64,000 nt of DNA from Polaribacter pectinis (GTDB lineage: Bacteria > Bacteroidota > Bacteroidia > Flavobacteriales > Flavobacteriaceae). The notes beneath the pieces are model-generated. The model searched no databases and was not told the DNA's origin. It saw nothing but the letters and a program-made list of their open reading frames with translations. The stretch is taken from NCBI RefSeq assembly GCF_014352875.1, contig NZ_CP060695.1, forward strand, positions 341,501 to 405,500. The letters are read 5' to 3'. The position numbers and the translations under genes are program-made. Shown here one piece after another: positions 34,404-42,917 of the stretch; the stretch's first letter is position 1; each line of letters starts with the position of its first letter.

Positions 34404-35660
34404 TTATTGATTTTGAGACTTGTAATCTTTATACACTGATTTTTCTAATTTATTTCTTAATGAAGCCATATCATCACTAACTTTTCTTTCGATAACTTTA
34501 GCATAAATTTGAGTAGTAGCAATTTTAGTATGTCCTAATAATTTTGAAACAGTTTCTATTGGAACACCATTGCTTAAGGTAATAGTAGTGGCAAAAGTAT
34601 GTCTAGCAATATGGAATGTAAGGTTTTTCTTTATTCTACATAAATCTGCAATTTCTTTCAAATAAGAATTTAATTTTTGATTTGAAATGTTAGGAAATAG
34701 CGTTCTAGTTTTCTTAGTTTTAATGTGACCATTATATTTGTTAATTAACATTTCTGCTATTGGTAGTAGAGGTATTTTTACTTTATTATGTGTTTTTTGT
34801 CTGTAAGTAATAATCCACCTACCACCATCTATTCCTAAAGCAATATTATCCTCATTTAATTGCATAACATCAATATATGATAAGCCAGTATAACAACTAA
34901 AAATAAACAAATCTTTGACTAGGGTTAATCTTTCTATGCTAAATTCTTTTTCTATAATATCTTGCAGCTCATCTTCTCTTAAAAATTCACGTTCATTTTT
35001 AATATAAGTAGGCTTGAACTTTATGAAAGGGTCTTTTTCAATCCATTCCATTTTATAAGCTAATGTTACCATTTTACGAAGTCTTTGAATATGTTTCATA
35101 ACTGTATTGTTTTCCATTTGTTTTTGATGGTCTTCAGGAGCATAAGAGCGAAGGAACTTTTCAAAGTCAACTATAAAACGATACGTTAATTGTGATAAAT
35201 AGACATCTTGAATTTTCCTTTTCTTTGTTAAAAATAACTTGATGTATTTTTGAGTTGTAAAGTAATTTTTTAAAGTACCGTAGGTTAAAGATTCACTCAT
35301 TTGGGTGTTATGATAATCAACTAATGTTAGTAATGAGTATTCTTCATTATCTTCTCCTAAAAAACGAGCTTTGATACTTTGAGAACAAATGAAAGCTTTT
35401 TCTTTTACTAATTCTTGATGGGCTTCATAGATTCTATTTTTTACATTATCTAAATAACGATTTAATAATCGAGAATCTTGTTTAGTTCCCCTAGCTCTTC
35501 CTTTGTTAGAATTCCATTCAGAAACTGTTACTTTTCTTTTTAGGCTAATATTAGCTCTTTTACCATTTACTGTTATTCTTGCGTAAACTGAAACAAGATT
35601 ATTTTTAGCACGTGAAGCATTAACCCAGAATAATAGGTTGAAATTGGTTTGTGGTTGCAT
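34404..35660 (-). CDS. Tyrosine recombinase (integrase) of the element
   Basis: 418 aa. The N-terminal arm-binding domain (1-100) has FWVNASRAKNNLVSVYARITVNG, typical of Bacteroidetes integrases; then a SAM-like core-binding part (110-215) and the catalytic domain. Catalytic residues seen: Lys289, H350-x2-R353, His377 and Tyr386. The first catalytic Arg is missing: at the usual GLRxxD position the sequence reads TGLSYID with Ser261. The same Ser replacement is known in IntDOT of CTnDOT, so the enzyme is probably active. The gene lies 231 bp from the tRNA-Pro 3' end and reads away from it. Confidence 0.92.
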   Translation of the reverse strand: MQPQTNFNLLFWVNASRAKNNLVSVYARITVNGKRANISLKRKVTVSEWNSNKGRARGTKQDSRLLNRYLDNVKNRIYEAHQELVKEKAFICSQSIKARFLGEDNEEYSLLTLVDYHNTQMSESLTYGTLKNYFTTQKYIKLFLTKKRKIQDVYLSQLTYRFIVDFEKFLRSYAPEDHQKQMENNTVMKHIQRLRKMVTLAYKMEWIEKDPFIKFKPTYIKNEREFLREDELQDIIEKEFSIERLTLVKDLFIFSCYTGLSYIDVMQLNEDNIALGIDGGRWIITYRQKTHNKVKIPLLPIAEMLINKYNGHIKTKKTRTLFPNISNQKLNSYLKEIADLCRIKKNLTFHIARHTFATTITLSNGVPIETVSKLLGHTKIATTQIYAKVIERKVSDDMASLRNKLEKSVYKDYKSQNQ

Positions 35661-35738
35661 AGTTGTCGTCTTTTAATTAAACATTCATTTAAGACGAAAG
35701 TCAAATCAACTATTTCAATTACAGATTTTTAAGTTTTC

Positions 35739-35779
35739 ATTCGGTTCACACTTTTGGTTTTTAAAAGTGTGAACCGAAT
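35739..35779. repeat. 17-bp perfect inverted repeat between integrase and tRNA-Pro
   Basis: Arms ATTCGGTTCACACTTTT (35739-35755) and its exact complement (35763-35779), 7-nt loop GGTTTTT. The end AACCGAATT is repeated at 35784-35792, so that three half-sites of the same motif are present within 54 bp. The place and form suggest integrase or excisionase binding near the att site; a terminator is the alternative. Confidence 0.55.
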
Positions 35780-35833
35780 TGTTAACCGAATTAAATCATT
35801 TTGATTCAATTCTTATGATAGCCTAAAAACTAC

Positions 35834-35867
35834 AAAACCTTGTAAATCATACGATTTACAAGGTTTT
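35834..35867 (-). terminator. Terminator after tRNA-Pro
   Basis: Perfect 15-bp stem AAAACCTTGTAAATC with GATTTACAAGGTTTT, 4-nt loop. On the minus strand it follows the tRNA 3' end by 24 bp and is followed by GTAGTTTTT. If it is the native tRNA terminator, the integration point lies further left than the tRNA itself. Confidence 0.65.
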
Positions 35868-35891
35868 AGTTTCTATTGGTATTACTTTTAG

Positions 35892-35966
35892 TCGGGGTGG
35901 CAGGATTCGAACCTGCGACCTCCTCGTCCCAAACGAGGCGCGATGACCGGGCTACGCTACACCCCG
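35892..35966 (-). tRNA. tRNA-Pro (anticodon UGG)
   Basis: On the minus strand the 7-bp acceptor stem is CGGGGTG with CACCCCG, the anticodon arm is CCTCG-TTTGGGA-CGAGG with TGG as anticodon, and the T arm contains GGTTCGAATCC. Discriminator base A; CCA is not encoded. It is the likely landmark used by the integrated element. A TATCTTTG box lies 25 bp upstream. Confidence 0.96.
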
Positions 35967-35991
35967 AAAATAGTCATCAATTTAAGGACTG

Positions 35992-35999
35992 CAAAGATA
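35992..35999 (-). promoter_or_regulatory. -7 box of the tRNA-Pro promoter
   Basis: TATCTTTG on the minus strand, 25 bp before the mature 5' end of tRNA-Pro. Confidence 0.5.
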
Positions 36000-36051
36000 G
36001 AATAATATTTATATATTGTATTAAATTTTTATAATTTAATTTCGATTTAAA

Positions 36052-37140
36052 ATGAAATATTCTTATCTCTTATTAATCAGTTTTTTAATGTTGTTTTCTT
36101 CTTGTTATTCACAAGAATCAAAAGATAAAACCTATGAAATTATTATTACGGATATCGATATTCCATGGGGATTTACTTTCTTGCCAGACAATTCAATATT
36201 AATTACTGAAAAAGAAGGACATTTAATTCATTTTAAAGATGGAAAAAAGATTGAAATTAAAGGAATGCCAGAAGTTACGTTGCGTGGTCAAGGAGGTTTG
36301 TTAGATATAGAATTGCATCCAAATTTTAAAGAAAATAATCGAGTTTATTTTACATATGCTTCCTCTGAAGGTGAAGGAAAAGGAGCAAATACTGCTTTAA
36401 TGAGTGCCGAATTGAAGGATAATAAACTCATCAACAAAAAAGTTTTATACAAAGCAACACCAAATAGTAGAAAGGGACAACATTTTGGCTCTCGAATTGT
36501 TTTTGATGCACAAAATCGTGTGTATTTTAGTGTTGGAGATAGAGGAAATAGAGATGAGAATCCGCAAGATATTACCAGAGATGGTGGTAAAATTTATAGA
36601 TTAAATGACGATGGAACAATTCCTGAAGACAATCCGTTTGTAAATGAAGAGAATGCTAAAAAAGCAATTTTTAGTTACGGACATAGGAATCCTCAAGGAA
36701 TGGAAATAAATCCGTTTACGAACGAAATTTGGTCTCATGAACATGGTCCAAAAGGTGGTGATGAAATAAATATTATAAAAAAAGGAAAAAATTATGGTTG
36801 GCCAGTAATTAGTTATGGAGTTAATTATTCAGGATCAAAATTTACAGAAATCACTAAAAAAGAAGGCATGGAACAACCTTTACATTATTGGACACCATCG
36901 ATTGCGCCAAGTGGAATGGCTTTTGTAAATTCTGATAAATATCCGAATTGGAAAGGTAATTTATTAGTTGGCTCACTAAAGTTTCAATATATTTCTAACT
37001 GTACATTAAAAGACGGAAAAGTGATAAACGAAGAGAAAATTTTAGAAGGATTGGGAAGAGTTCGTTCTTTGGAGCAAGGTAATGATGGCTATTTATATGC
37101 TGGAATTGAAGGTGTTGGAATTGTAAGAATTAATCCGTAA
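36052..37140 (+). CDS. PQQ-type sugar dehydrogenase (glucose/sorbosone dehydrogenase family)
   Basis: 362 aa lipoprotein (MKYSYLLLISFLMLFSSC). A six-bladed propeller of the soluble aldose sugar dehydrogenase family: IPWGFTFLPDNSILITEKEG, the conserved RGQGGLLDIELHPNF, GQHFGSRIVFD, VGDRGNRDENPQ, GHRNPQGMEINP, HEHGPKGGDEIN and NYGWPVISYG. These hold the expected catalytic His and the PQQ-contacting Arg and Lys. It oxidises a sugar in the periplasm and hands electrons on, and the cytochrome c gene that starts 10 bp later is a natural acceptor. First plus-strand gene of the chromosomal part. Confidence 0.88.
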   Translation: MKYSYLLLISFLMLFSSCYSQESKDKTYEIIITDIDIPWGFTFLPDNSILITEKEGHLIHFKDGKKIEIKGMPEVTLRGQGGLLDIELHPNFKENNRVYFTYASSEGEGKGANTALMSAELKDNKLINKKVLYKATPNSRKGQHFGSRIVFDAQNRVYFSVGDRGNRDENPQDITRDGGKIYRLNDDGTIPEDNPFVNEENAKKAIFSYGHRNPQGMEINPFTNEIWSHEHGPKGGDEINIIKKGKNYGWPVISYGVNYSGSKFTEITKKEGMEQPLHYWTPSIAPSGMAFVNSDKYPNWKGNLLVGSLKFQYISNCTLKDGKVINEEKILEGLGRVRSLEQGNDGYLYAGIEGVGIVRINP

Positions 37141-37150
37141 TATTTATAAA

Positions 37151-37588
37151 ATGAAGAATAATTTTCTTTTAGCATTTGTTTGTTTAATTTTTTTAAGCCT
37201 AATTATAGGTGGTAGTTCTTGTAAAAATGTATCTAAAGAAGAGCAAGAGTTAGTGTTTAAACAGAGTATAAAAAGAGGGAAAATGATTTATGCTGATATG
37301 TGTAAAGTTTGTCATTTACCATCTGGAGAAGGCAAGGTTAAAATATATCCACCCTTGGCAAAATCAGACTATTTAATGGAAAATAGAGAAGCTAGTATTC
37401 GTGCAGTTAAATATGGAATGAAAGGTAAAATAACTGTTAATGGTATTCGGTATAATAAAAGAATGTCTAAACCAGGTTTAGACAATGATGAGGTTGCAGA
37501 TGTAATGAATTATATTACCAATTCTTGGGGAAATAAAAACGATAAAATGATTACTGAAAAAGAAGTCGAAAAAATTTCTAAAGAGTAA
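37151..37588 (+). CDS. Small c-type cytochrome lipoprotein
   Basis: 145 aa. Lipobox GGSSC with Cys24, then a single-haem cytochrome c domain: GKMIYADMCKVCHLPSGEG with C51-x2-C54-H55, YPPLAKSDYL, and NKRMSKPGLDNDEVADVMNYITNSW, where Met in KRMSKPG is the probable sixth haem ligand. The spacing matches cytochrome c555-like proteins. It lies 10 bp after the sugar dehydrogenase and probably takes its electrons. Confidence 0.9.
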   Translation: MKNNFLLAFVCLIFLSLIIGGSSCKNVSKEEQELVFKQSIKRGKMIYADMCKVCHLPSGEGKVKIYPPLAKSDYLMENREASIRAVKYGMKGKITVNGIRYNKRMSKPGLDNDEVADVMNYITNSWGNKNDKMITEKEVEKISKE

Positions 37589-37678
37589 TTTACTTCATTA
37601 TAAACAATCTATAAGTTTTTGTTATTAACTAATTATAATTATTCATAGGGAAAAGTGGCATAAATAAATCTAAAAATA

Positions 37679-37686
37679 TAGATTTG
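37679..37686 (+). promoter_or_regulatory. -7 box of trxB
   Basis: TAGATTTG (TAnnTTTG type), 24 bp before the trxB start codon; a TGG about 20 bp upstream could serve as a weak -33 element. Confidence 0.45.
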
Positions 37687-37710
37687 TAATCAAATTTTTC
37701 AATACTAATT

Positions 37711-38658
37711 ATGTCAGAAAATATAGAAAAAATAAAATGCTTAATTATTGGTTCAGGACCTGCAGGTTACACAGCGGCTATTTATGCAGCAAGAGCAGAT
37801 ATGAAACCAGTAATGTATACAGGAATGCAAATGGGAGGTCAATTAACAACGACTACAGAAGTTGATAATTTTCCAGGTTATGCTGAAGGTACAGATGGAA
37901 CTGCCATGATGGAAGATCTAAAAAAACAAGCAGAACGTTTTGGAACAGAAGTTCGTTTTGGATTGGTTACAAAAGTAGATTTAAGCGAAGAAGTTGGTGG
38001 AATTCACAAAATTATTGTGGACGAAAACAAACATATTGAGGCAGAAACTGTAATTATTTCTACAGGAGCAACTGCAAAATATTTAGGATTAGAAAGTGAA
38101 CAACGTTTAATTGGTGGAGGTGTTTCTGCATGTGCAACTTGCGACGGATTTTTCTATAAAGGACAAGATGTAGTAGTGGTTGGAGCAGGAGATACTGCTG
38201 CAGAAGAAGCAACTTATTTAGCAAACATTTGTAGTAAAGTAACCATTTTGGTTCGTAAAGATTATATGAAAGCATCTAAAGCGATGCAGCATAGAGTAAA
38301 TAAAACTAAAAATATTGAAGTTTTATATAATACTGAAATAGACGAAGTTTTAGGTACAAATGTAGTGGAAGGTGTTAGAGCAATAAATAACCAGACAAAA
38401 GAAACGCATGATATTCCTGTAACTGGAGTTTTTATTGCGATTGGACATACACCAAATTCCGACTTGTTTAAAGGAGTTTTAGATATGGACGAAACAGGTT
38501 ATTTAATTACGAAAGGAAAAACGACAAAAACGAATTTACCAGGAGTTTTTGCTGCTGGAGATATCCAAGATAAAGAATACAGACAAGCAGTAACTGCAGC
38601 AGGTACAGGTTGTATGGCTGCTTTAGATGCAGAACGTTATTTAGGAGCTTTGGAGTAG
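37711..38658 (+). CDS. trxB: Thioredoxin reductase
   Basis: 315 aa, the standard length. FAD-binding GSGPAGYTAAIYAARA (15-30), the redox pair C141-A-T-C144 in SACATCDGFF, the NADPH-binding VVVVGAGDTAAEEATYL and the closing FAD motif GVFAAGDIQDKEYRQ are all present. It reduces thioredoxin with NADPH; the thioredoxin-like gene of the ahpC operon 20 kb away is one possible partner. Single gene with its own promoter box and a strong terminator. Confidence 0.96.
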   Translation: MSENIEKIKCLIIGSGPAGYTAAIYAARADMKPVMYTGMQMGGQLTTTTEVDNFPGYAEGTDGTAMMEDLKKQAERFGTEVRFGLVTKVDLSEEVGGIHKIIVDENKHIEAETVIISTGATAKYLGLESEQRLIGGGVSACATCDGFFYKGQDVVVVGAGDTAAEEATYLANICSKVTILVRKDYMKASKAMQHRVNKTKNIEVLYNTEIDEVLGTNVVEGVRAINNQTKETHDIPVTGVFIAIGHTPNSDLFKGVLDMDETGYLITKGKTTKTNLPGVFAAGDIQDKEYRQAVTAAGTGCMAALDAERYLGALE

Positions 38659-38680
38659 GTTTCTTAAACTTGAAAGCAAT

Positions 38681-38717
38681 AAAAAAAGAGATTACTTTTA
38701 AAGTAATCTCTTTTTTT
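38681..38717. terminator. Bidirectional terminator between trxB and the KTSC gene
   Basis: Perfect 17-bp stem AAAAAAAGAGATTACTT with its complement and a 3-nt loop. With A7 on one side and T7 on the other it can stop transcription from both sides. Confidence 0.85.
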
Positions 38718-38751
38718 ATTTGAGTAATTTCTATTCAATAGAAATTTATAA

Positions 38752-39198
38752 TTAAGCGTTTACAGAAGCTTTCATAGATTTTCTGTAAGTAAAAGAATTA
38801 AAAATATTTCTTTTACCGAAGTTATTCATAGATTTTGCATTTACAAATTTTCCGAATAAAATTTTACTTACACCAAAGTATTCGTAAGAATTTCCATCTG
38901 TAAAAGTAACTTCTAACAACATGCTTTTATGATGCCAATCTGCTACTTGAAACTCTGTAATTGTCTTTTTGTAAGCATCTAAATTTGCTTCTTTTGTTTC
39001 AGGAGCAATACTTACTAAAAAGTGGTAACCATCAATAATTTCTGTACTTTTAATTTCTGCTTCCTCTTTTTTGTCTTCTTCTAAAAATTTATCAGGATGC
39101 CATTCTTTAACTAAACCTCTGTAGGTTTTTTTAAGATCTTTTAAATCGATAGCTCCTTCTACGTTAAAAAGTTTTTTGTATTGTTTTATGCGCTTCAT
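38752..39198 (-). CDS. J-domain/KTSC-domain protein
   Basis: 148 aa. Residues 1-60 look like a J domain: YKKLFNVEGAIDLKDLKKTYRGLVKEWHPDKF with the HPD tripeptide needed to stimulate DnaK. The C-terminal part has the KTSC pattern: SYEYFGVSKILFGKFVNAKSMNNFGKRNIF. It ends in a short Ser-rich basic tail. The KTSC domain is thought to bind nucleic acid or a protein partner; its function is unknown. TACTTTTG (complement of 39221-39228) lies 22 bp before the start. Confidence 0.8.
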   Translation of the reverse strand: MKRIKQYKKLFNVEGAIDLKDLKKTYRGLVKEWHPDKFLEEDKKEEAEIKSTEIIDGYHFLVSIAPETKEANLDAYKKTITEFQVADWHHKSMLLEVTFTDGNSYEYFGVSKILFGKFVNAKSMNNFGKRNIFNSFTYRKSMKASVNA

Positions 39199-39251
39199 TT
39201 CGTTGTTTTCAAATTGCGTGCAAAAGTACTGATAAAAAAGAGATTAGCTAT

Positions 39252-39644
39252 TTATTTTTTAGATAGTTTTATAAAAACGTACGAAAAGAAGAAAAAGAAA
39301 ATAATATCGTTAATTCCGTAAATAGAATAGAAGATTCCAGCCATTATATCTTCGTCGAAAATTGGAGAAACATCATTCTTTAATCTCCAAAGAGCCCAAA
39401 TAATCGCATAAATTAGTTTTTCAACAGCAAAAACAGCCACCAACCATTTTACTTTCGAATAACTTTTAGCTACAGAAATATAAGCAAAACCCCAAACAAT
39501 AATCATTAATAAACCAAAATTAGACATTACTACATTGTCGTATTTCGGAATAAATTCGTTCGTAAAAAATCTTGATAGGATTAAAACAGCAACAATATTC
39601 GACAATCCAGATAAAATAAAACCTTTTGTAATGGTATTTTTCAT
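39252..39644 (-). CDS. Four-helix membrane protein, unknown
   Basis: 130 aa with four predicted membrane helices: GFILSGLSNIVAVLILSRF, MSNFGLLMIIVWGFAYISVA, WLVAVFAVEKLIYAIIWAL and YSIYGINDIIFFFFFSYVFI. No family motif is recognised. It stands 24 bp from the M28 peptidase gene on the same strand and could be co-transcribed with it. Confidence 0.65.
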   Translation of the reverse strand: MKNTITKGFILSGLSNIVAVLILSRFFTNEFIPKYDNVVMSNFGLLMIIVWGFAYISVAKSYSKVKWLVAVFAVEKLIYAIIWALWRLKNDVSPIFDEDIMAGIFYSIYGINDIIFFFFFSYVFIKLSKK

Positions 39645-39668
39645 AGTTAAAATTTTAAAATATTGATT

Positions 39669-40628
39669 TTATTCTAAAAATGAATCATAATTTTCAATCG
39701 CTTTAATAATCAATTTTACAGCATCTACATAAAAATCTTGGTTGATGTTTTCAAAAGTATCAGTTGCTTTATGATAATCTTTATGGTCTTCTACACCAAA
39801 ATAAATAAACGGAATTTTCTCTTTATGAAAAATTCTGTGATCAGAAGAAAACGTCCAATCGTCTTTTGATTTATCAGTAGGGTTGTCATGTCCGAACAAC
39901 AAAGTTATTGGAGATTCTATATTTTGAAGCGGTTCTTTCAACTGCGGATAATGATGCAAACCAGATGCATATAATTGCAAAGAATCGTTATGAGCTATCA
40001 TATCCATATTAATATTTAAAACGATATTTTGTTTGTCAGTATAGTTTTTTAAGAAATAATCTGCACCTAAAGAACCAATTTCTTCAGCATCTACAGCAGC
40101 AAAAACCAACGTATGTTTTGGTTTGTTTTTTTTGAAATAAGAAGCAATTGCAAACAAAGCAGCAGTTCCAGAAGCATCGTCATCTGCGCCATTGTAAATT
40201 TCTCCATTTTTAACGCCTAAATGATCTAAATGCCCAGTAATTACTATTGTTTTGTCAATTTTTCCAGAAATTTTTCCAATTACATTTCCACCAATAACTG
40301 TTGTGTCAGAAATGTTTTCTGCATCTTTTTCAATTCCAGCTATTGGAAACATTCTCAATCTTCTTTTACCTGAAAATGTATAAGGAAACTCTTGAATGTA
40401 AGAATCGTCAAACATTTTTTCTAAACTTATTTCTTCGAATCTTTTAGCGATAAATTTTTGAGCTTTGTAATTTCCAGCTTTAGAGAAACCTCTTCCTTCC
40501 AAAGAATCGTGAGATAAGATTTTAATGCTTTCTAAAAGCATATCTTTATCAAATTGATTGTTTTTAGGTGAATTACAGCCAATAAATATGGTTGTAAATA
40601 AAGTTAGTAACAAGAATTTAGTTTTCAT
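39669..40628 (-). CDS. M28-family metallopeptidase lipoprotein
   Basis: 319 aa. Lipoprotein signal (MKTKFLLLTLFTTIFIGC). The zinc-binding residues of family M28 are in place: H133 in TGHLDHLG, D149/D150 in NGADDDASG, E182-E183 in AAVDAEEIGS, Asp in NINMDMIAHN, and a late His in VEDHKDYHKATDT. It is an aminopeptidase-type enzyme acting in the periplasm or on the outer membrane. It lacks a PA or other accessory domain and matches the shorter members of the family. Confidence 0.9.
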   Translation of the reverse strand: MKTKFLLLTLFTTIFIGCNSPKNNQFDKDMLLESIKILSHDSLEGRGFSKAGNYKAQKFIAKRFEEISLEKMFDDSYIQEFPYTFSGKRRLRMFPIAGIEKDAENISDTTVIGGNVIGKISGKIDKTIVITGHLDHLGVKNGEIYNGADDDASGTAALFAIASYFKKNKPKHTLVFAAVDAEEIGSLGADYFLKNYTDKQNIVLNINMDMIAHNDSLQLYASGLHHYPQLKEPLQNIESPITLLFGHDNPTDKSKDDWTFSSDHRIFHKEKIPFIYFGVEDHKDYHKATDTFENINQDFYVDAVKLIIKAIENYDSFLE

Positions 40629-40682
40629 AATTATTTTATTTTAAACGAAGATAAATGTTTTATATAATTTATTTTGATAAAA

Positions 40683-41585
40683 TTATAAACCTAATTTTTT
40701 TCTTTCTTGGGTATCTGCAACTCCATTTTTACTCCAATAAGCAGATTGTATTGTCTTTATCTTTTCAGCTTTGGTCGTTAACGTTTTTCCTCTTCTTTTT
40801 GAAGTTTCTTCCCAACTTTCAATAATAAATGGAAATTCTTTAGTAGCTTTTATAGTTAAGGTTCTTTCTAATTCAAGATAATTAATTGAATACACAATAA
40901 AACCTTCTTTTTCATCTAAAGAAGTTTCGGCTTTATAGGCTTTTATTTTTTGATGATTCAAAGCTAAAAACTCAAAAGAGGGAATTATATCAAATTTTCC
41001 AATGGGTAAATTCTTCGGATTTATTCGTAAAACATTCCACAATTCATTTTCTAAAATATTTTTTTCCAGAGACAATTTTCTATCAGCATTACTTTCGAAA
41101 TACGAGTGAAAATCAATTTTAAATTGTTCTCTGTTATTCAATTGAACAAAAGTATTTCCACACCATTCTTGTGCAGAAAAAGTAATTTTAATCGCATTTT
41201 CGTTTGTGTTGATAGGAGAGAAGGTACTTGTCATTAAAGAATATGGATAAATTCCTGTTACATATTTTTTAGTGCTATTCAGTTTTAGAATTGGTATATT
41301 TTTATCATTTCTATTATCTGCTTTCACTTGTTTTTCAGGCAGAAAATCTTCCGTAACAAAAATGTTTACAGCTGTTCCTTCATGGATTTCTCCATACCTA
41401 TTTTGCGATAATTTATAAGAAGTTATTTCTGCTTTTCCTTGATACCAATAGTTGTTAAATTTTGAATGCTTTTGAGCAACTTCTACAGATTTTGTAGTCG
41501 TTTTTTTAGGTTCCATATTATTACAAAAAACGAATAATAATGTGGTTGCAAAAATTGGAAGTGCTATTTTTAGTGAAAGTTTCAT
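40683..41585 (-). CDS. Uncharacterised lipoprotein (often mislabelled Maf)
   Basis: 300 aa. Signal with Cys21 in LFVFCNN. The mature protein is beta-rich: NNYWYQGKAEITSYKLSQNRYGE, GTAVNIFVTEDF, TGIYPYSLMTSTFSP, ITFSAQEWCGNTFVQLNN. From memory such flavobacterial lipoproteins appear in databases as septum formation inhibitor Maf, but nothing of the Maf nucleotide-hydrolase motif is here, so that name should not be carried over. No catalytic site is apparent. Single gene. Confidence 0.7.
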   Translation of the reverse strand: MKLSLKIALPIFATTLLFVFCNNMEPKKTTTKSVEVAQKHSKFNNYWYQGKAEITSYKLSQNRYGEIHEGTAVNIFVTEDFLPEKQVKADNRNDKNIPILKLNSTKKYVTGIYPYSLMTSTFSPINTNENAIKITFSAQEWCGNTFVQLNNREQFKIDFHSYFESNADRKLSLEKNILENELWNVLRINPKNLPIGKFDIIPSFEFLALNHQKIKAYKAETSLDEKEGFIVYSINYLELERTLTIKATKEFPFIIESWEETSKRRGKTLTTKAEKIKTIQSAYWSKNGVADTQERKKLGL

Positions 41586-41677
41586 CGTATAATATTTAAA
41601 GTACTAATTTACAATAATAAAGAAAGGATTAGAAGATAGATTTTTATTAATTTTCATTTGAAAATCTACTTAAAAGA

Positions 41678-41709
41678 AAAGACTTTCATTATTTACAATG
41701 AAAGTCTTT
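41678..41709 (-). terminator. Terminator of the first MscS gene
   Basis: Perfect 13-bp stem AAAGACTTTCATT with AATGAAAGTCTTT, 6-nt loop, followed on the minus strand by T-rich sequence. Confidence 0.75.
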
Positions 41710-41730
41710 CAGAAATATTTTAAAATCGAA

Positions 41731-42681
41731 TTATTCTTCTTTTTTCTCTTCTTTATTTTCTTTAGAATTATTTGCCTTTTCTTTTAATTCTTCAAAATTA
41801 TGTGCATTTTTAATTTCAATTTGAGTTGGGAAAGGTAAATCTATTCCTGCTTCATCCATCGCATTTTGTGTATTTAAAATAACTTTAGAAAACGCTTTAA
41901 CAACATCTGGTCTGTCACTATTTGTCCACCATCGAACTCTAATTGTCAACCAACTATCTGCTTGATCCCAAGGTAACACATCTACTGGTTTTTCACTACT
42001 TACACCTTCTGTGTTTTCAATAGTTTCTTTTAAAATTTGCATAGCTTTTTCTCTGTCTTGGTCATAACCTAAACCAATATCATATTGCGAACGAATTAAA
42101 TCGTTAGCAGTAATTACTTTAACAGAATTTGTATAGATTTCACTATTAGGAACAACAATTCTCTTTCCATTGTATTGTCTGATTATTGTCGCTCTCGTTT
42201 CAATTCGTTCTACAGTTCCTTCAAAACCATTTACAACAATTTGGTCGCCAATTTCAAAAGGCCTTCTCATCAAAATTAATATACCAGCTAACCAGTTTTG
42301 TAAAATGTCTTTAAATGCAAAACCAATGGCTACAGAACTTACACCCAAACCAGCAATTAAATCAGCCGGACTTAAATTAGGAGACATTATCGTTAATGAT
42401 AGCATTACACCAACTATTAATAAAACCCATTTGGTAAAACTTCCTAAAATTTCTCCGAAATTGTCTCTTCCTCTCTTTTTTAGAAGTTTTTTCACAGTTC
42501 TTCCAAAGAAACGAGCGATATAAATAAAAGCAATAAAGACTAAAATTGCGACTAATATATTTGGAATGTTTTTTATAAAACCATCCAACCAAGTGTCTAA
42601 TTTTTCTATAATACTTTGTGTGTTAACATCTAATTCTCCTTTTTGATCTTTAGGTGTTTCTTGTATAAATAATGATAACAT
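41731..42681 (-). CDS. MscS-type small-conductance mechanosensitive channel
   Basis: 316 aa. Three N-terminal helices; the pore helix shows the Gly/Ala pattern of MscS (LIAGLGVSSVAIGFAFKDILQNWLAG), followed by the beta domain IGDQIVVNGFEGTVERIETRATII and VVPNSEIYTNSV. The cytoplasmic cage is complete and ends with LPFPTQIEI and a very Glu/Lys-rich tail (KENKEEKKEE). It opens under membrane tension to release solutes. A second MscS gene of the same size lies at 51443-52366. Confidence 0.93.
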   Translation of the reverse strand: MLSLFIQETPKDQKGELDVNTQSIIEKLDTWLDGFIKNIPNILVAILVFIAFIYIARFFGRTVKKLLKKRGRDNFGEILGSFTKWVLLIVGVMLSLTIMSPNLSPADLIAGLGVSSVAIGFAFKDILQNWLAGILILMRRPFEIGDQIVVNGFEGTVERIETRATIIRQYNGKRIVVPNSEIYTNSVKVITANDLIRSQYDIGLGYDQDREKAMQILKETIENTEGVSSEKPVDVLPWDQADSWLTIRVRWWTNSDRPDVVKAFSKVILNTQNAMDEAGIDLPFPTQIEIKNAHNFEELKEKANNSKENKEEKKEE

Positions 42682-42765
42682 AAGTTTGTTTTTTGATGCA
42701 GTAAAATTAAGGACACAAATAGAAATAATTTAACTGAAATCAATTTAACATGAACTCAAAACAAA

Positions 42766-42793
42766 AAAAGACCATCAATTAAGATGGTCTTTT
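42766..42793 (-). terminator. Terminator of the beta-oxidation operon
   Basis: 11-bp stem AAAAGACCATC with GATGGTCTTTT and a 6-nt loop; on the minus strand a run of seven T follows. Confidence 0.8.
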
Positions 42794-42917
42794 CTAAACA
42801 AACAACTAATTCTAAAACCTTTGATAGTTTAAGAAAATTTTCAATATTTATAAAGTTGTCAGTATGAGTGAAAAGAAAAAATATTTTCTAAACACTCATT
42901 TTGACATCAAGAGCTTT

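Larger units (their letters stand above)
1..35790. mobile_element. Right-hand part of an integrated ICE-like element carrying metal resistance
   Basis: The block is bounded on the right by a tyrosine integrase next to a tRNA-Pro gene and contains RteC (regulator of CTnDOT-type conjugative transposons), a small excisionase-like HTH protein, a DnaC-like ATPase, an initiator-like protein, two metal-resistance clusters and a putative defence module, all on the minus strand. No relaxase, coupling protein or Tra gene is visible, so transfer genes, if any, lie to the left of the window. The right boundary is inferred to fall between 35661 and 35891; the left boundary and the matching att repeat are not in the window. 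That it is mobile is inference from gene content. Confidence 0.75.

Noticed and set aside
40683..41585. Database-style name septum formation inhibitor Maf
   Set aside because: The protein is an exported lipoprotein without any Maf motif.
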